64,000 nt of DNA. Origin: Bacillus sp. AFS037270 (GTDB lineage: Bacteria; Bacillota; Bacilli; Bacillales_B; DSM-18226). The stretch lies in contig NZ_NUNF01000052.1 in assembly GCF_002585305.1 (NCBI RefSeq), positions 1 to 64,000 on the forward strand, read 5' to 3'. The position numbers and the translations under genes are program-made. Below, one piece after another: positions 1-8,963 of the stretch; position 1 is the stretch's first letter, and each line of letters begins with the position of its first letter. Under the pieces are notes generated by a model. The model searched no databases and was not told the DNA's origin. It saw only the letters and a program-made list of their open reading frames with translations.

Positions 1-330
1 GCGACCTTTGTTCGGACAGAACCTTCATTCTTTTTGCCTTCTCTTGTCCGAAGACGCCCCATGTTTGGACAGAGCCTTTATTTTTTTGCCTTCTCTTGTC
101 CAAAGGCGCCCCGTGTTTGGACAGGTCTCTTATTTTTTTGCCTTCCCTTGTCCGAAGCCGCCCCGTGTTCGTACAGGGTCTTATCTTTTTGCCTTCCCTT
201 GTCCGAAGCCGACTCGTGTTCGGACAGGGCTCTCATTTTTTTGCCTTCTCTTGTCCGAAGGCCACCCATGTTCGGACATGGCTCTTATTTTTTTTGCCTT
301 CCCCTGTCCAAATGTCACCCGCATTCAGTA
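1..330. repeat. 52-bp tandem repeat array (about 6 copies)
   Basis: Units begin at 45, 97, 149, 200, 252 and 305 (a degenerate last copy), with a partial copy at the window edge. Each unit has a dyad TGTCCGAA ... TTCGGACA about 25 bp across, then a T-rich joint ending GCCTTCYCT. Because 52 is not a multiple of 3, all three forward frames stay open across it, which creates false ORFs. It lies downstream of the isochorismatase-like gene and may continue left of the window. Confidence 0.9.
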
Positions 331-358
331 GCTCATGGTGCTTCAGATAGTTGAATGC

Positions 359-925
359 TCATTTAAAGGAATTAACCCAGTCATCCACCGTCATCACATC
401 TGCTTGACGTGGGAACACTTTTTCAGTCAGAACACGGTGAACCTCAGGGTCACCATCGAGACAAGCATCCGAAAGGACCGTAATTGCATAGTCTTTATCC
501 GCTGCTTCCCTTAATGTTGAAAGAACAACACCGCTCGTAGCAATCCCACTCAATATTAACGTGTCAATTCCCATAGATCGAAGAATGACTTCGAGGTTAC
601 TCCCAGCAAAAGCACTAACCCGAAACTTGGTTACGACTGGTTCATTAGGTTGTGGTTGAAGCGCTTCATGAATTTGCGTTCCTGGGTCTACAACCGTCAT
701 TCCCTCAGATTTAGACAATGCTGAAAACATTTTATTCCGTGGATTGTTCTCAGGATAACCCTCGCTGAAGGCAACACGGACAAAAATAACGGGAATATCG
801 TTCCCGCGAGCTGCTTCCACCGCCTTTTGAAATGGAACAAGAATGTCTTGCTTTTCTGAGTACCGTGAAACAATACCATTTTGCAAATCCATAATTAATA
901 ACGCAGTTTTTTCATTAAATTTCAT
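359..925 (-). CDS. isochorismatase-family (cysteine hydrolase-like) protein
   Basis: A 188-residue single-domain protein of the isochorismatase-like hydrolase superfamily (amidases such as nicotinamidase and isochorismatase). The first catalytic Asp is in LLIMDLQNG near the N terminus and the Lys in TKFRVSAF. At the position of the nucleophilic Cys the sequence reads GIATSGVVLST, so the usual GIATNVCVEST Cys is replaced by Val. A longer frame opens at 1009, but an AAGGAG site about 12 nt before the ATG at 925 and the start of family similarity favour 925. It may be inactive as a thiol hydrolase or belong to a non-cysteine branch; the substrate is unknown. Confidence 0.85.
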   Translation of the reverse strand: MKFNEKTALLIMDLQNGIVSRYSEKQDILVPFQKAVEAARGNDIPVIFVRVAFSEGYPENNPRNKMFSALSKSEGMTVVDPGTQIHEALQPQPNEPVVTKFRVSAFAGSNLEVILRSMGIDTLILSGIATSGVVLSTLREAADKDYAITVLSDACLDGDPEVHRVLTEKVFPRQADVMTVDDWVNSFK

Positions 926-1039
926 ATATGGTATGATCTCCTTCACATTAAAGTAAATATGTAAATAGTAGGTATTAACAGACGATTTTATTCCTGATTG
1001 ATTAATCATTGAAAACAGATTATGTTATTTTAACATAAA

Positions 1040-1093
1040 AATAAGCCATAAACATACAGGACAGACTTCCAACCTGTATATTTATGGCTTATT
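1040..1093. terminator. long inverted repeat, probable terminator
   Basis: Arms of 21 bp (1040-1060 and 1073-1093) with a single mismatch and a 12-base loop. It lies between two minus-strand genes and most likely ends transcription of the Cys-rich gene at 1108-1350. Confidence 0.75.
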
Positions 1094-1107
1094 AATGTTA
1101 GCCCATT

Positions 1108-1350
1108 TTAGGCGTATTTAATACCAGCTATCTTAATATTGTTTTTATCAGATGATCCGCAAGGCGTAACAGCATAGGTCATTTCGCATTTTGGACAGTT
1201 CATAACAATTGTTTGTAATGTAAAGGTTTCTCCACACTCACATGTTATCTTATGAGGCACTGTCGGGGCAAAGTTTTCCTTACCTTTACTTTTCACGTGA
1301 TCAACAACATCTTTTCCGCTTTTTAATTTCGATGTACAATTGCAGCTCAT
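1108..1350 (-). CDS. small Cys-rich zinc-ribbon-like protein
   Basis: An 80-residue protein with Cys clusters CNC near the N terminus, then CECGE, CPKC and a final C, which suggests zinc binding. The frame is open to 1365, but the first five codons there (ATGGAGGATAATAAA) are the Shine-Dalgarno itself: GGAGG sits 7-8 nt before the ATG at 1350, so translation should begin at MSCNC. No function recognised. It stands alone and ends at a strong hairpin. Confidence 0.75.
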   Translation of the reverse strand: MSCNCTSKLKSGKDVVDHVKSKGKENFAPTVPHKITCECGETFTLQTIVMNCPKCEMTYAVTPCGSSDKNNIKIAGIKYA

Positions 1351-1580
1351 TTTATTATCCTCCAAATAATCAATTTAATAATTTATGTTCAGAATATCAC
1401 AAACTCATCCAAAGCTCTGTGTCCAAAAATCAAGACATTTTTCCCTAAATGTATTCACCTTTCCTACTCTTGATCTTTACACTTTTCCCATTTTTCCAAC
1501 ACAATTTTAAAGAATAAAGATTTCTCCCTAGCACATTCTATAAGAGGCTTGACCAATATCAACTTACAAGGGGGATTTTT

Positions 1581-2105
1581 ATGAGCGACTTCTTAGGTTT
1601 ATTTAATGATGACCAATCACAAAAAACCGACAATCAAAATAGCCAGACTGATTCAAGTAACCAAGGGAACGAAACCACTTCGACTACCCAAAGTAATCAA
1701 AATGACGGCACACTTCAACTTCATAAAGAAGAGTTAGACATTACGAAAAATAATGTCGATGCTGGAGAAGTAGTGATTTCTAAGGATGTTGTGGAAGAGC
1801 AAAAAACGGTTGATGTTCCTGTCATGCATGAGGAAGTTGTCATAAAGAGAACCCCAATGAATAACGAACGCAGCGATTCATCAGCCATCTCGCAGGGGAC
1901 CATCACGATTCCTGTATCCCAGGAACAAGTGGAGGTAAACAAGTATGCAGTAACGACTGAGGAAATCTCCGCTTCTAAACGTCAAGTTGAGGAAACGCAG
2001 CAAGTCCAAGAGACACTCAAACGCGAAGAGGCTCATGTTGATACAACCGGAAGTGTGAATATCGTTTCCGATTCGTCAAGCTTTAGTGATATTAATAATA
2101 GCTAA
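1581..2105 (+). CDS. DUF2382 (YsnF/AvaK-type) stress protein
   Basis: A 174-residue protein. Residues 1-45 are Ser/Thr/Asn/Gln-rich and look disordered. About 46-160 form the DUF2382 domain, recognisable from LQLHKEELDITK, VVISKDVVEEQKTVDVPV and the repeated V.V..EE pattern. The family is associated with general stress in Bacillus; biochemical role unknown. RBS AAGGGGGA precedes the ATG. The next gene encodes a shorter paralogue, so the pair is probably a tandem duplication. Confidence 0.88.
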   Translation: MSDFLGLFNDDQSQKTDNQNSQTDSSNQGNETTSTTQSNQNDGTLQLHKEELDITKNNVDAGEVVISKDVVEEQKTVDVPVMHEEVVIKRTPMNNERSDSSAISQGTITIPVSQEQVEVNKYAVTTEEISASKRQVEETQQVQETLKREEAHVDTTGSVNIVSDSSSFSDINNS

Positions 2106-2113
2106 AAAAAAGC

Positions 2114-2142
2114 ACCTATTCATTGCTAGGCAATGAATAGGT
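2114..2142. other. intergenic hairpin between the DUF2382 genes
   Basis: A perfect 12-bp stem (ACCTATTCATTG at 2114-2125, complement at 2131-2142) with a 5-base loop. On the plus strand it is not followed by a T run; an A run precedes it, so it would act as a terminator only for minus-strand transcripts. It may be a processing or stabilising hairpin in a shared mRNA. Confidence 0.55.
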
Positions 2143-2173
2143 CTCTCATCACTTTCCTATGGAGGGAAATTAG

Positions 2174-2596
2174 TTGACTGAACAGCAGAATTCACCATTA
2201 GACCACCAAGATGAAGTAACGCTCCAATTACATAAGGAAGAACTGGAGATAAATAAAAAGTGGGTTGATACAGCCGATGTTACCATTTATAAGAAAAAGT
2301 ATACCGAGGAAAAGCAAATTCTGGTACCTGTCACCCGTGAGGATCTAATTATTGAGAAAAAAGTAGCAAATCCAGAAAATCCTACGGATAAAAAATTGGA
2401 AACCATCCGCATTCCTTTATCTGAAGATCAGATTGAGGTCACATTGACCCCAGCTATACTGAATGATGTTGAAATATATAAGAATCAATATGAAGAACTT
2501 ATCCAGGTTCATGAAACCTTGAAGGAAGAAATAGTCCACATAGAAACTGTTGGAAATGTTAAACTAGCTGACGAAGATCCTTTAACATCAGTTTAA
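2174..2596 (+). CDS. DUF2382 (YsnF-type) stress protein, shorter paralogue
   Basis: A 140-residue protein made almost entirely of one DUF2382 domain (LQLHKEELEINKKWVDTADV, then PVTREDLIIEKK and IPLSEDQIEV). The start is TTG at 2174, set by GGAGGG at 2161-2166. It lies 68 bp after its longer paralogue in the same direction and lacks that protein's low-complexity N terminus. Role presumed stress related by family; not demonstrated. Confidence 0.85.
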   Translation: MTEQQNSPLDHQDEVTLQLHKEELEINKKWVDTADVTIYKKKYTEEKQILVPVTREDLIIEKKVANPENPTDKKLETIRIPLSEDQIEVTLTPAILNDVEIYKNQYEELIQVHETLKEEIVHIETVGNVKLADEDPLTSV

Positions 2597-2614
2597 CGGT
2601 CGACTTGGTTATCA

Positions 2615-2649
2615 TATAAAAAAGCAGCCTTGTTTCACAACAAGACTGC
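2615..2649 (-). terminator. Rho-independent terminator of the phosphatase gene
   Basis: Stem GCAGCCTTGTT (2624-2634) and AACAAGACTGC (2639-2649) with loop TCAC. On the minus strand it is followed by a T run (2623-2618), so it serves the gene at 2671-4446. Confidence 0.85.
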
Positions 2650-2670
2650 AAATCCATACTACTTAAAAAT

Positions 2671-4446
2671 TTATTTTTTATCAACACCCATAGATGGAAG
2701 CCCTGAAAGATAACCAACATATCCTGGATTTTGGGAACTGTTCATAAGATACGTATGTCCGTCAAGATTATCGACCATTTGCAGGCCGGTTGATTCCCCG
2801 CCGCCTGGCACCGATAGGATTCTAGATAGTTTTTTGGTATCAACATTGTAAGCCCATGTATAGTTATTTTCATGTTTATCCGAATCCTCGGCAATGAATA
2901 AGGTCCTCATATCTTGTGAAAATACGACATTGTCCGGATTCGCAATCTTATCAACGTTGGCTGTATTTCCATCCGCATCCGGAGCTGTTAAATCTTCGCC
3001 CATTAGGGTTCCTGTCATGCTTACGGGTACATAATGACTGTTGATTTTCTCGTTTTCCATTGTTTTTCTATTAGGCTTGAAGGAAAGCTCATAAACTCCC
3101 CCTGCACTAATTTTTGGAAGCTGGATATCATCTGCAGGTGCAGTTGGATCAGCTAACATCGTTTTTTCTTGGTAGGAAATAGCAACGTAACCCTTATTGT
3201 CTTTTTCGTTAAAATCAAGACCTTCCATCTTATTAAATTCAACTGTTGCGCCGAGATAAGCTGCATAGCGATGAGTTTCTAAGAATGCGGCTGCGGTTTC
3301 CATTCCCGGTTTCACTTTCACCCACTCTACTTTTCCTCCATTCGCGGCTGTTTTGATCGCTTTATAACCTTCCGCTTTTCCTTTTACAGCATCATCTGTT
3401 GCGTCAAAAATATCACTAAATTTGGTTGTGTCAGCGAGCTTCTGTATTTCTTTATCAGTTGCATGTCCAAGCTTGATCCATTCAAGATTAGCAGAACCGC
3501 CATTTTCTGTGCCTGTTTGGACCCATTTAGCCGCATAAAGTGTACCTGCTGATAAATCCTTCTCTTTGTCAGCCACATACATAAACAGCCCGCCAGGATT
3601 GCTGTCGATTCCATAAATAACAGTTCGATTATCAGGCATTACTTTCACTCGTTCGAAGGCCATTCTGCCCATACTGAAGTGTTTGACCACCTTTGTTTCA
3701 CCCTTAGCGTTCACTGTTACTTCTGGTACGTGGCCGTAGTAGTAGGGATTGCCCGTTATAGTTGGATCATTATAGTAGTTTTTCATGAAATTAGTTACGG
3801 CAGAAGCTGAAGGATTTTTTTCATGCGCTCTAGCATCTGGGTCTGTTTCTTCCGAGCCAAGATGGGTATTCCATGGAGTCAATAATCCTGCACATGGCTT
3901 CCAAATCCCATGCACCGCTGAAAAATCAATAGGTTTGATGTCGATGACCGTCAATTCACCTGTAGCCGGGTCCATCTTTACGGTGCTCAGACTCATGGTT
4001 CCTGGATTTTCTAGTCCATTTTCGTTTTTAGGCATAGATTCATAGTGGCTGATCAAATAATATGTATTTTCAGGTAATCGTGGAACCTTCATCAAGCTAT
4101 TCATATCAGGTGCTGTCGATACGTATGGAGTTCCATTGGATTTGGTCATTACTTGTCCGTTTGCATTCAGGGTCACTCCCGCGATTTTACCATTAATCAC
4201 ATCTCCAGGATTGAACAAGGTTTCATAGCTGAGAGGAACCGTCTTCTTTGTTCCGTCATTGTAGGTCACCTCCACAGATGCCTTTGAATACATTAACTCA
4301 TCTTTTTCTTGCTGGGTCTTGGGTGCATCCATTCCGAGGAATTCAACCGATTTAATTTTGCCAGGTTCATCAGGGGCTGCCATAACGGCATTAAACGAAG
4401 ATAGTGTGAATGTAGCTGCGAAAACTGGTACTAATACTTTTTTCAA
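2671..4446 (-). CDS. secreted PhoX/DUF839-family phosphatase
   Basis: A 591-residue protein with a Sec-type signal peptide (MKKVLVPVF ... AVMA, cleavage near residue 23). The PhoX/DUF839 beta-propeller signature is seen in HGIWKPCAGLLTPWNTHLG and SEETDPDARAHE, which resemble the CAGG.TPW..W..CEE stretch of PhoX. PhoX enzymes are metal-dependent extracellular phosphatases. The start is TTG at 4446 with AGGAG about 9 nt upstream. A PhoP box with exact 11-bp spacing lies about 55 bp upstream, so induction on phosphate starvation is expected. The Cys of the LTCEE-type motif is not conserved, so catalysis is inferred. Confidence 0.8.
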   Translation of the reverse strand: MKKVLVPVFAATFTLSSFNAVMAAPDEPGKIKSVEFLGMDAPKTQQEKDELMYSKASVEVTYNDGTKKTVPLSYETLFNPGDVINGKIAGVTLNANGQVMTKSNGTPYVSTAPDMNSLMKVPRLPENTYYLISHYESMPKNENGLENPGTMSLSTVKMDPATGELTVIDIKPIDFSAVHGIWKPCAGLLTPWNTHLGSEETDPDARAHEKNPSASAVTNFMKNYYNDPTITGNPYYYGHVPEVTVNAKGETKVVKHFSMGRMAFERVKVMPDNRTVIYGIDSNPGGLFMYVADKEKDLSAGTLYAAKWVQTGTENGGSANLEWIKLGHATDKEIQKLADTTKFSDIFDATDDAVKGKAEGYKAIKTAANGGKVEWVKVKPGMETAAAFLETHRYAAYLGATVEFNKMEGLDFNEKDNKGYVAISYQEKTMLADPTAPADDIQLPKISAGGVYELSFKPNRKTMENEKINSHYVPVSMTGTLMGEDLTAPDADGNTANVDKIANPDNVVFSQDMRTLFIAEDSDKHENNYTWAYNVDTKKLSRILSVPGGGESTGLQMVDNLDGHTYLMNSSQNPGYVGYLSGLPSMGVDKK

Positions 4447-4500
4447 TTCTTCTCACTCCTATTTGCTGTTTGGTTTACTCTTAAAACAATAACGAGAAAT

Positions 4501-4539
4501 CATTAAGCCGATGTGAAAGGAGTGTAGGAGTTGTGTAAA
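4501..4539 (-). promoter_or_regulatory. PhoP box (Pho regulon operator)
   Basis: On the minus strand the hexamers TTTACA, CCTACA, TTCACA and TTAATG follow one another with exactly 5 bp between them (plus-strand positions 4534-4539, 4523-4528, 4512-4517, 4501-4506). This matches direct repeats of TT(A/C/T)ACA bound by PhoP in Bacillus. It lies directly upstream of the DUF839 phosphatase. Confidence 0.75.
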
Positions 4540-4568
4540 TTTTTCGAATTATTTCATCGCAAAAAAGT

Positions 4569-4599
4569 AGACCAGATTCAAAACGATAGAATCTGGTCT
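4569..4599. terminator. hairpin, probable terminator of the germination operon
   Basis: Stem AGACCAGATTC (4569-4579) and its complement (4589-4599). On the minus strand it is followed by a T-rich stretch (4566-4561), so it could stop read-through from the germination operon ending at 4896. Confidence 0.5.
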
Positions 4600-4672
4600 C
4601 TGATTCAAGTATTTGGATAGATTTTTATTCGTACTCAAATAATATAAGAAAATGGTTCAAAGGGTGTTTACA

Positions 4673-4912
4673 ATGAAACAGCTTTTCATTTATATCCTCT
4701 TATTCTTCCTAGTCATTTCCGCTGCTACTTTTTTAGATATACTACAAGGTCTTAGCGTTATGGACACTCTACATATTTTTTTAATCCTTAAACAAAAGTT
4801 GACAGGTGAGGATTGGATGCTTATTTGTCTTTTTTTCTTACCTCTGATCTTTTCATTGTCCAACAACTTTTTAAAAAAGAACCATTCTTCCAATCCTACG
4901 TTTGAGGAGTAA
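4673..4912 (+). CDS. small two-helix membrane protein (uncertain)
   Basis: A 79-residue frame with two hydrophobic segments (about residues 1-25 and 45-62) and a charged tail. AAGGGTG lies about 6 nt before the ATG at 4673; the frame is open from 4652. Its 3' end overlaps the opposite-strand permease gene by 17 bp. Small two-helix D proteins accompany some GerA operons, but those are normally on the same strand, so that link is only a suggestion. It could be a chance frame. Confidence 0.4.
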   Translation: MKQLFIYILLFFLVISAATFLDILQGLSVMDTLHIFLILKQKLTGEDWMLICLFFLPLIFSLSNNFLKKNHSSNPTFEE

Positions 4913-5996
4913 ACTTTTGTTTGATCATTGCAATGACCAATAGTACAGAGGGAATTATGATTTGAAAAGGAAGATGTAAATAGTACGGGACAAAATGTAA
5001 TCCTTCATCTAGATGCTCAATATAATTGGAGGCAATAATCCGAGAGGTAATTAAAACAATGACACCCATCGGATAAATCAATTTCTGCGATTGTTTCAAC
5101 TTAAATACGTCAGCGGCCCCCATGATTGCACAAAAGAAAAATACTGTAATTTTTACGAACCCCAATATCACCATAGTTATGATGACTACCGTATCTAGCC
5201 GTTGAACAAAATCAGCTATATTGATATAACCTACAGCGGTGAGAATAGGAAATGCGGAACGCGATGTAATATCTGCACCAGCTATCAATATATTCAATAG
5301 GGTAAATAGCAATAAAACTCCCCCACTTATACAAACACCTATAATCCCTACTTTCCTGGCCTTTTCCTGTTTATTTAGGAAAGGCAATAACATCGTAAAG
5401 GTAACCATTTCCCCGAATGGGAAGGTCAATGTCGTGGGGAAAAATGACTTAAAAACGGGATGCCAACCGTTTTCTAATAATGGTTGGAGATGTTTAAATC
5501 TAATTATTCCACTCGCCAATTCAAAAATAACAAGAAAAACTAGAATGAAAAGAATGATAAAAAGGCATAGTTCCGAGAAACGGAAAAATACTAAAATTCC
5601 TTTATAGGCTGCATACATCACACATAAAACCATAATAATTCCTATCGTTAGTAGTGAACTTGAACGGTAGGCCGTAATGACTAAAAGTTCTTCGAAATCC
5701 CGCAATACTCTCGATGCAATGTACATAAAATAGACTACATATAAAAGCGCAAATAATGTTCCTACATAGCGGCCCAAGATTTTTGGAATATAACTTGTCA
5801 ATGGCAAGGATGGAAACATATTATTTAACTTTGAAAAAATAAGATAAAGCACACATCCTGAAACGATTCCCAATAAGATTGTAATCCAGGCATCCTGCTT
5901 TGCTTCTCCAGCCATCCCTAGCAGTATGGCACTTCCTAATTCAAATAAAAAAATAACACAAAACAGCTGGAATCCATTTATTTTTGCCTGTTGCAT
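4896..5996 (-). CDS. spore germination permease, GerAB/GerKB family
   Basis: A 366-residue APC-superfamily permease with about 10 membrane segments, the B subunit of a GerA-type germinant receptor, which sits in the spore inner membrane and binds the germinant. The GerAB-family N terminus is seen in QAKINGFQLFCVIFLFELGS. A longer frame opens at 6065, but AGGAG about 12 nt before the ATG at 5996 and family length favour this start. It lies 19 bp after the C-subunit gene. The A-C-B order is that of gerK rather than gerA. Confidence 0.9.
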   Translation of the reverse strand: MQQAKINGFQLFCVIFLFELGSAILLGMAGEAKQDAWITILLGIVSGCVLYLIFSKLNNMFPSLPLTSYIPKILGRYVGTLFALLYVVYFMYIASRVLRDFEELLVITAYRSSSLLTIGIIMVLCVMYAAYKGILVFFRFSELCLFIILFILVFLVIFELASGIIRFKHLQPLLENGWHPVFKSFFPTTLTFPFGEMVTFTMLLPFLNKQEKARKVGIIGVCISGGVLLLFTLLNILIAGADITSRSAFPILTAVGYINIADFVQRLDTVVIITMVILGFVKITVFFFCAIMGAADVFKLKQSQKLIYPMGVIVLITSRIIASNYIEHLDEGLHFVPYYLHLPFQIIIPSVLLVIAMIKQKFTPQT

Positions 5997-6015
5997 GCTG
6001 TATTTCCACTCCTGT

Positions 6016-7200
6016 TTAATAAGGATAAGGCTTAATTCGCATTCCTGTCTCTTCAATTGATACATTCACTTTAATATTTACTTTCGCCTGGGAAAATAAT
6101 TGATCCCATTGGTGCTTAGATTCTTTCCACTTTTTAGGTTGAGTGGTATGGAGGATCTCTCCGAACCCGAATACATCACTTTTCAACTTTTGGGCAGTCA
6201 AAATTCCTTCCGATATTTCCTTTTTCAATTCTTTTTCTGCTTTTGCCTCATATTCACTAATAACTTCACGTTTCCTAATATCCTTATTGCATAATAATTC
6301 AACAATATATCCATAGGCCTTCGTATTAACTGTAATAACGGCTTGATTGTTTTGGATATTGACTTTCGTATCATTTTTCAATTGGTTAATAATCATATTG
6401 TTATACCGTTTCTCATCACAATGAAATCTCAAGTTCGTACTCTGCAATTTATTATTAATAATTTGCAGTGACTTTGTTTTTCTCCCATCAAGCCAGCCAA
6501 CAAGTCTCCCTCCTTTAAAAATGGCAATACCATTAAGTTTAACAAAGGTTTTATCCATTGTTTCTAGGTTTTTCATTGTTGTACCTGTTTTCTTATTGCC
6601 AATTACGCTAACGCCACTGATTGCGGGTTCAGAACCATCGTTGGTTAAATCCTCAATCACTTCATAGATTTTAGTCTCGTCATGCTCCCCTAGCAATTTT
6701 GAGGCATTCTTTATTTTCCCCACCATTGCTCGAACAGGAATTTTATCAATTGTAGAAAGTGTATCCATGATGGTTTTTACCCCAGAACCACGGGCTATTA
6801 AAACCGGCACATTGACCCGTACCCCCGCATCCCGCTCAAACACATCAAAAATAAAGTTTAAGCTCTCTTTTTTTGCCAGTTGTTCGCCAATGATGACTAA
6901 CTGAATGTGAGAATAGATATTCTGGCGTGAAAAAATATTACTAGAGTTTCCTGCTGCTTCATTAAGTGTTTTACCAGTTGCTTTATAGTTGATTATTGGA
7001 GTAGAACCAGAACCAGTCCCTTTTGCAGCATTTTCACTTGGTTTTACCACTTGATAAGTAACTTCATACTGGTTTTTATCAGGGATATAGTCGATCCCTA
7101 CTCCAAGGACAATAGCCAACTCATTTAATTCTTTGTAATTTGAGCAAGCGGTGAGGATCACTATTAAACATATAAAAAGGAGTAATAATTTAGCCCTCAT
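6016..7200 (-). CDS. spore germination lipoprotein, GerAC/GerKC family
   Basis: A 394-residue C subunit of a GerA-type receptor. The N terminus is a lipoprotein signal with lipobox LTAC, so Cys19 should be diacylglycerylated; this is followed by family sequence LNELAIVLGVGIDY. The C-terminal part (from about residue 250) is the conserved GerAC domain. Its start overlaps the A-subunit stop as ATGA, indicating translational coupling. Confidence 0.92.
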   Translation of the reverse strand: MRAKLLLLFICLIVILTACSNYKELNELAIVLGVGIDYIPDKNQYEVTYQVVKPSENAAKGTGSGSTPIINYKATGKTLNEAAGNSSNIFSRQNIYSHIQLVIIGEQLAKKESLNFIFDVFERDAGVRVNVPVLIARGSGVKTIMDTLSTIDKIPVRAMVGKIKNASKLLGEHDETKIYEVIEDLTNDGSEPAISGVSVIGNKKTGTTMKNLETMDKTFVKLNGIAIFKGGRLVGWLDGRKTKSLQIINNKLQSTNLRFHCDEKRYNNMIINQLKNDTKVNIQNNQAVITVNTKAYGYIVELLCNKDIRKREVISEYEAKAEKELKKEISEGILTAQKLKSDVFGFGEILHTTQPKKWKESKHQWDQLFSQAKVNIKVNVSIEETGMRIKPYPY

Positions 7201-8720
7201 TTCTTATACCTCATTCTAATGTTTTTCCTACCTTTTGCTTTAGAAGGTCGATTAACTATATGTTCAATCGAGAAGCGAAAAAGTACGTCTTTTTGCTCCT
7301 TAAGTCGAAATGGTGCAACAGGATAAAGATAGGGTACTCCGAAAGAACTCAACCCGCACATATGCATTCCGATAATTAAAGAAGCAGCTAATACACCATA
7401 TAACCCTGCATACGAAGCAACAACCAATAATAGAAACCTAAGAATGCGAGCAGTGATCCCAAGATTGTAGTTTGGCAGTGCAAAACTAGCAATCGCTGTA
7501 ACTGAAACAATAATCACCATGGCGGCTGATACAAAACCTGCCTCTACCGCTGCTTGTCCCAAAATTAAAGCTCCTACGATGGAAAGAGCGGAACCTACAG
7601 CCCTTGGCATTCGAATTCCAGCTTCTCTTAGGACTTCAAAAGTAATCTCCATGATGAACGCTTCTATTATGGCAGGAAAAGGAATGGCCTCCCTTTGTGC
7701 CGCAATACTAACAAGTAAGACAGTAGGAACAAGTGCCTGATGATGAGTAATCATGGCGATGTATACTGCTGGTGCATATAAGGCTAATAAAAATGCCCCT
7801 AGTCGGAGAAGTCTTAAAAAACTGCCGATATATTGGTTCTGATAATAATCCTCTGAGGATTGAAAAAGTTGTGTAAAGGTTACAGGTACAATCAGTACGT
7901 AAGGGGTCCCTCCGATAAAAACGGCTACCCTTCCTTCCAGTAAATTCCCAGCAACAACATCTGGACGTTCTGTATTTTGAACGGTCGGAAAAGGTGAATG
8001 CCTATCATCTCTGATATAGTTTTCTATATAGGAAGATTCCAAAATGCCGGCAATTTTAATTCTCTTAATTCGCTGCTTAACTTCTTTAACAATTGAGTCA
8101 TTTGCAATATCTTTGATGTACATGATTTCAACTGATGTTTGTGTCACATCTCCAATGATCATAGAGTCCAGACGTAGATTCGGACTTTGGATCCGTCCCC
8201 GCACTAAGGCTGTATTGGTTCGAAGGTTCTCCGTAAAACTGTCTTTTGGACCACGGATGACGGTTTGTGTTGTTGGTTCTGCGACACTCCGAGATTCGAT
8301 TTCTTTGGTATCGAGTACTAAGGCTGTGGAGTCACCATCTATTAAAATGACAGTGCTGCCAGTTACAATGGCAGTAAGTACATCTTTTAGAGTAGTTTTT
8401 TCCTTTATTTTTGAGATAGAAATCGTTTGTTCTAGTTCATCCTTTAATGACACGGCATCCAGGGTCGATTTATAGGTTAGCAGAGGTTCTAAAATATGTT
8501 CTTGAATGATTTTGGTGCTAGATATTCCGTCTATATGAACTACTGCAAAGGCATATTTATTCTCGTTATGCTTAATAAAGCGATCGATCAAATCTGCGCT
8601 GCTTCCCAGTTTTTCTTTGACGTGTTCGACATTTTTAATAGCAGACTTTTCTAAAGGGATATTAGAGTATCCTGCTTCCTCCTTGCTTTTATCTTGTTTC
8701 AGGCGAGAATTTTTCCACAT
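7197..8720 (-). CDS. spore germination receptor A subunit, GerAA/GerKA family
   Basis: A 507-residue A subunit. It has a soluble N-terminal region (residues 1-270) with the family motif RGPKDSFTENLRTN, then about five membrane helices (roughly 290-450) and a short basic tail. ERPDVVAGNLLEGRVAVFI just before the membrane part is typical. AGAGGTG lies about 13 nt before the ATG. It heads a tightly packed three-gene operon. A second, decayed GerAA gene lies at 23828-24725. Confidence 0.93.
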   Translation of the reverse strand: MWKNSRLKQDKSKEEAGYSNIPLEKSAIKNVEHVKEKLGSSADLIDRFIKHNENKYAFAVVHIDGISSTKIIQEHILEPLLTYKSTLDAVSLKDELEQTISISKIKEKTTLKDVLTAIVTGSTVILIDGDSTALVLDTKEIESRSVAEPTTQTVIRGPKDSFTENLRTNTALVRGRIQSPNLRLDSMIIGDVTQTSVEIMYIKDIANDSIVKEVKQRIKRIKIAGILESSYIENYIRDDRHSPFPTVQNTERPDVVAGNLLEGRVAVFIGGTPYVLIVPVTFTQLFQSSEDYYQNQYIGSFLRLLRLGAFLLALYAPAVYIAMITHHQALVPTVLLVSIAAQREAIPFPAIIEAFIMEITFEVLREAGIRMPRAVGSALSIVGALILGQAAVEAGFVSAAMVIIVSVTAIASFALPNYNLGITARILRFLLLVVASYAGLYGVLAASLIIGMHMCGLSSFGVPYLYPVAPFRLKEQKDVLFRFSIEHIVNRPSKAKGRKNIRMRYKK

Positions 8721-8793
8721 AGGTCATGCATCACCTCTTACCGTATTTTTTTAGATTTTCCAAATTTCTCATTCCTATGTAAAAACAGCCAGA

Positions 8794-8825
8794 CGAAAAA
8801 ATCCACCATTCATAAGAATGATGGA
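8794..8825 (-). terminator. hairpin followed by T run upstream of the germination operon
   Basis: Stem TCCACCATTC (8802-8811) / GAATGATGGA (8816-8825), loop ATAA, one mismatch, followed on the minus strand by TTTTTT (8801-8796). It is 75 bp before the GerAA start, with no minus-strand gene upstream, so it may be a leader attenuator or an insulator. Confidence 0.5.
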
Positions 8826-8963
8826 GTAAAACATTTTCCGAATGCCCAGTTTTTCAGCTTGAGTTATGTTAGGTCTTTTGCCTTTTTTCTATTTTAATAA
8901 AACAAATCCTCAGGTAACCGCATACACTGTTGGTGAACAACCGATGACAGGGGGTGAGAATAA

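Noticed and set aside
8..354. Several overlapping plus- and minus-strand ORFs (63-107 residues) at the left edge
   Set aside because: They arise because a 52-bp repeat keeps all frames open; no RBS and repetitive Phe/Leu/Pro composition.
3785..4045. 86-residue plus-strand ORF, and similar shadows inside glnA, metE, thrC and others
   Set aside because: Antisense frames of well-supported genes without RBS or family features.
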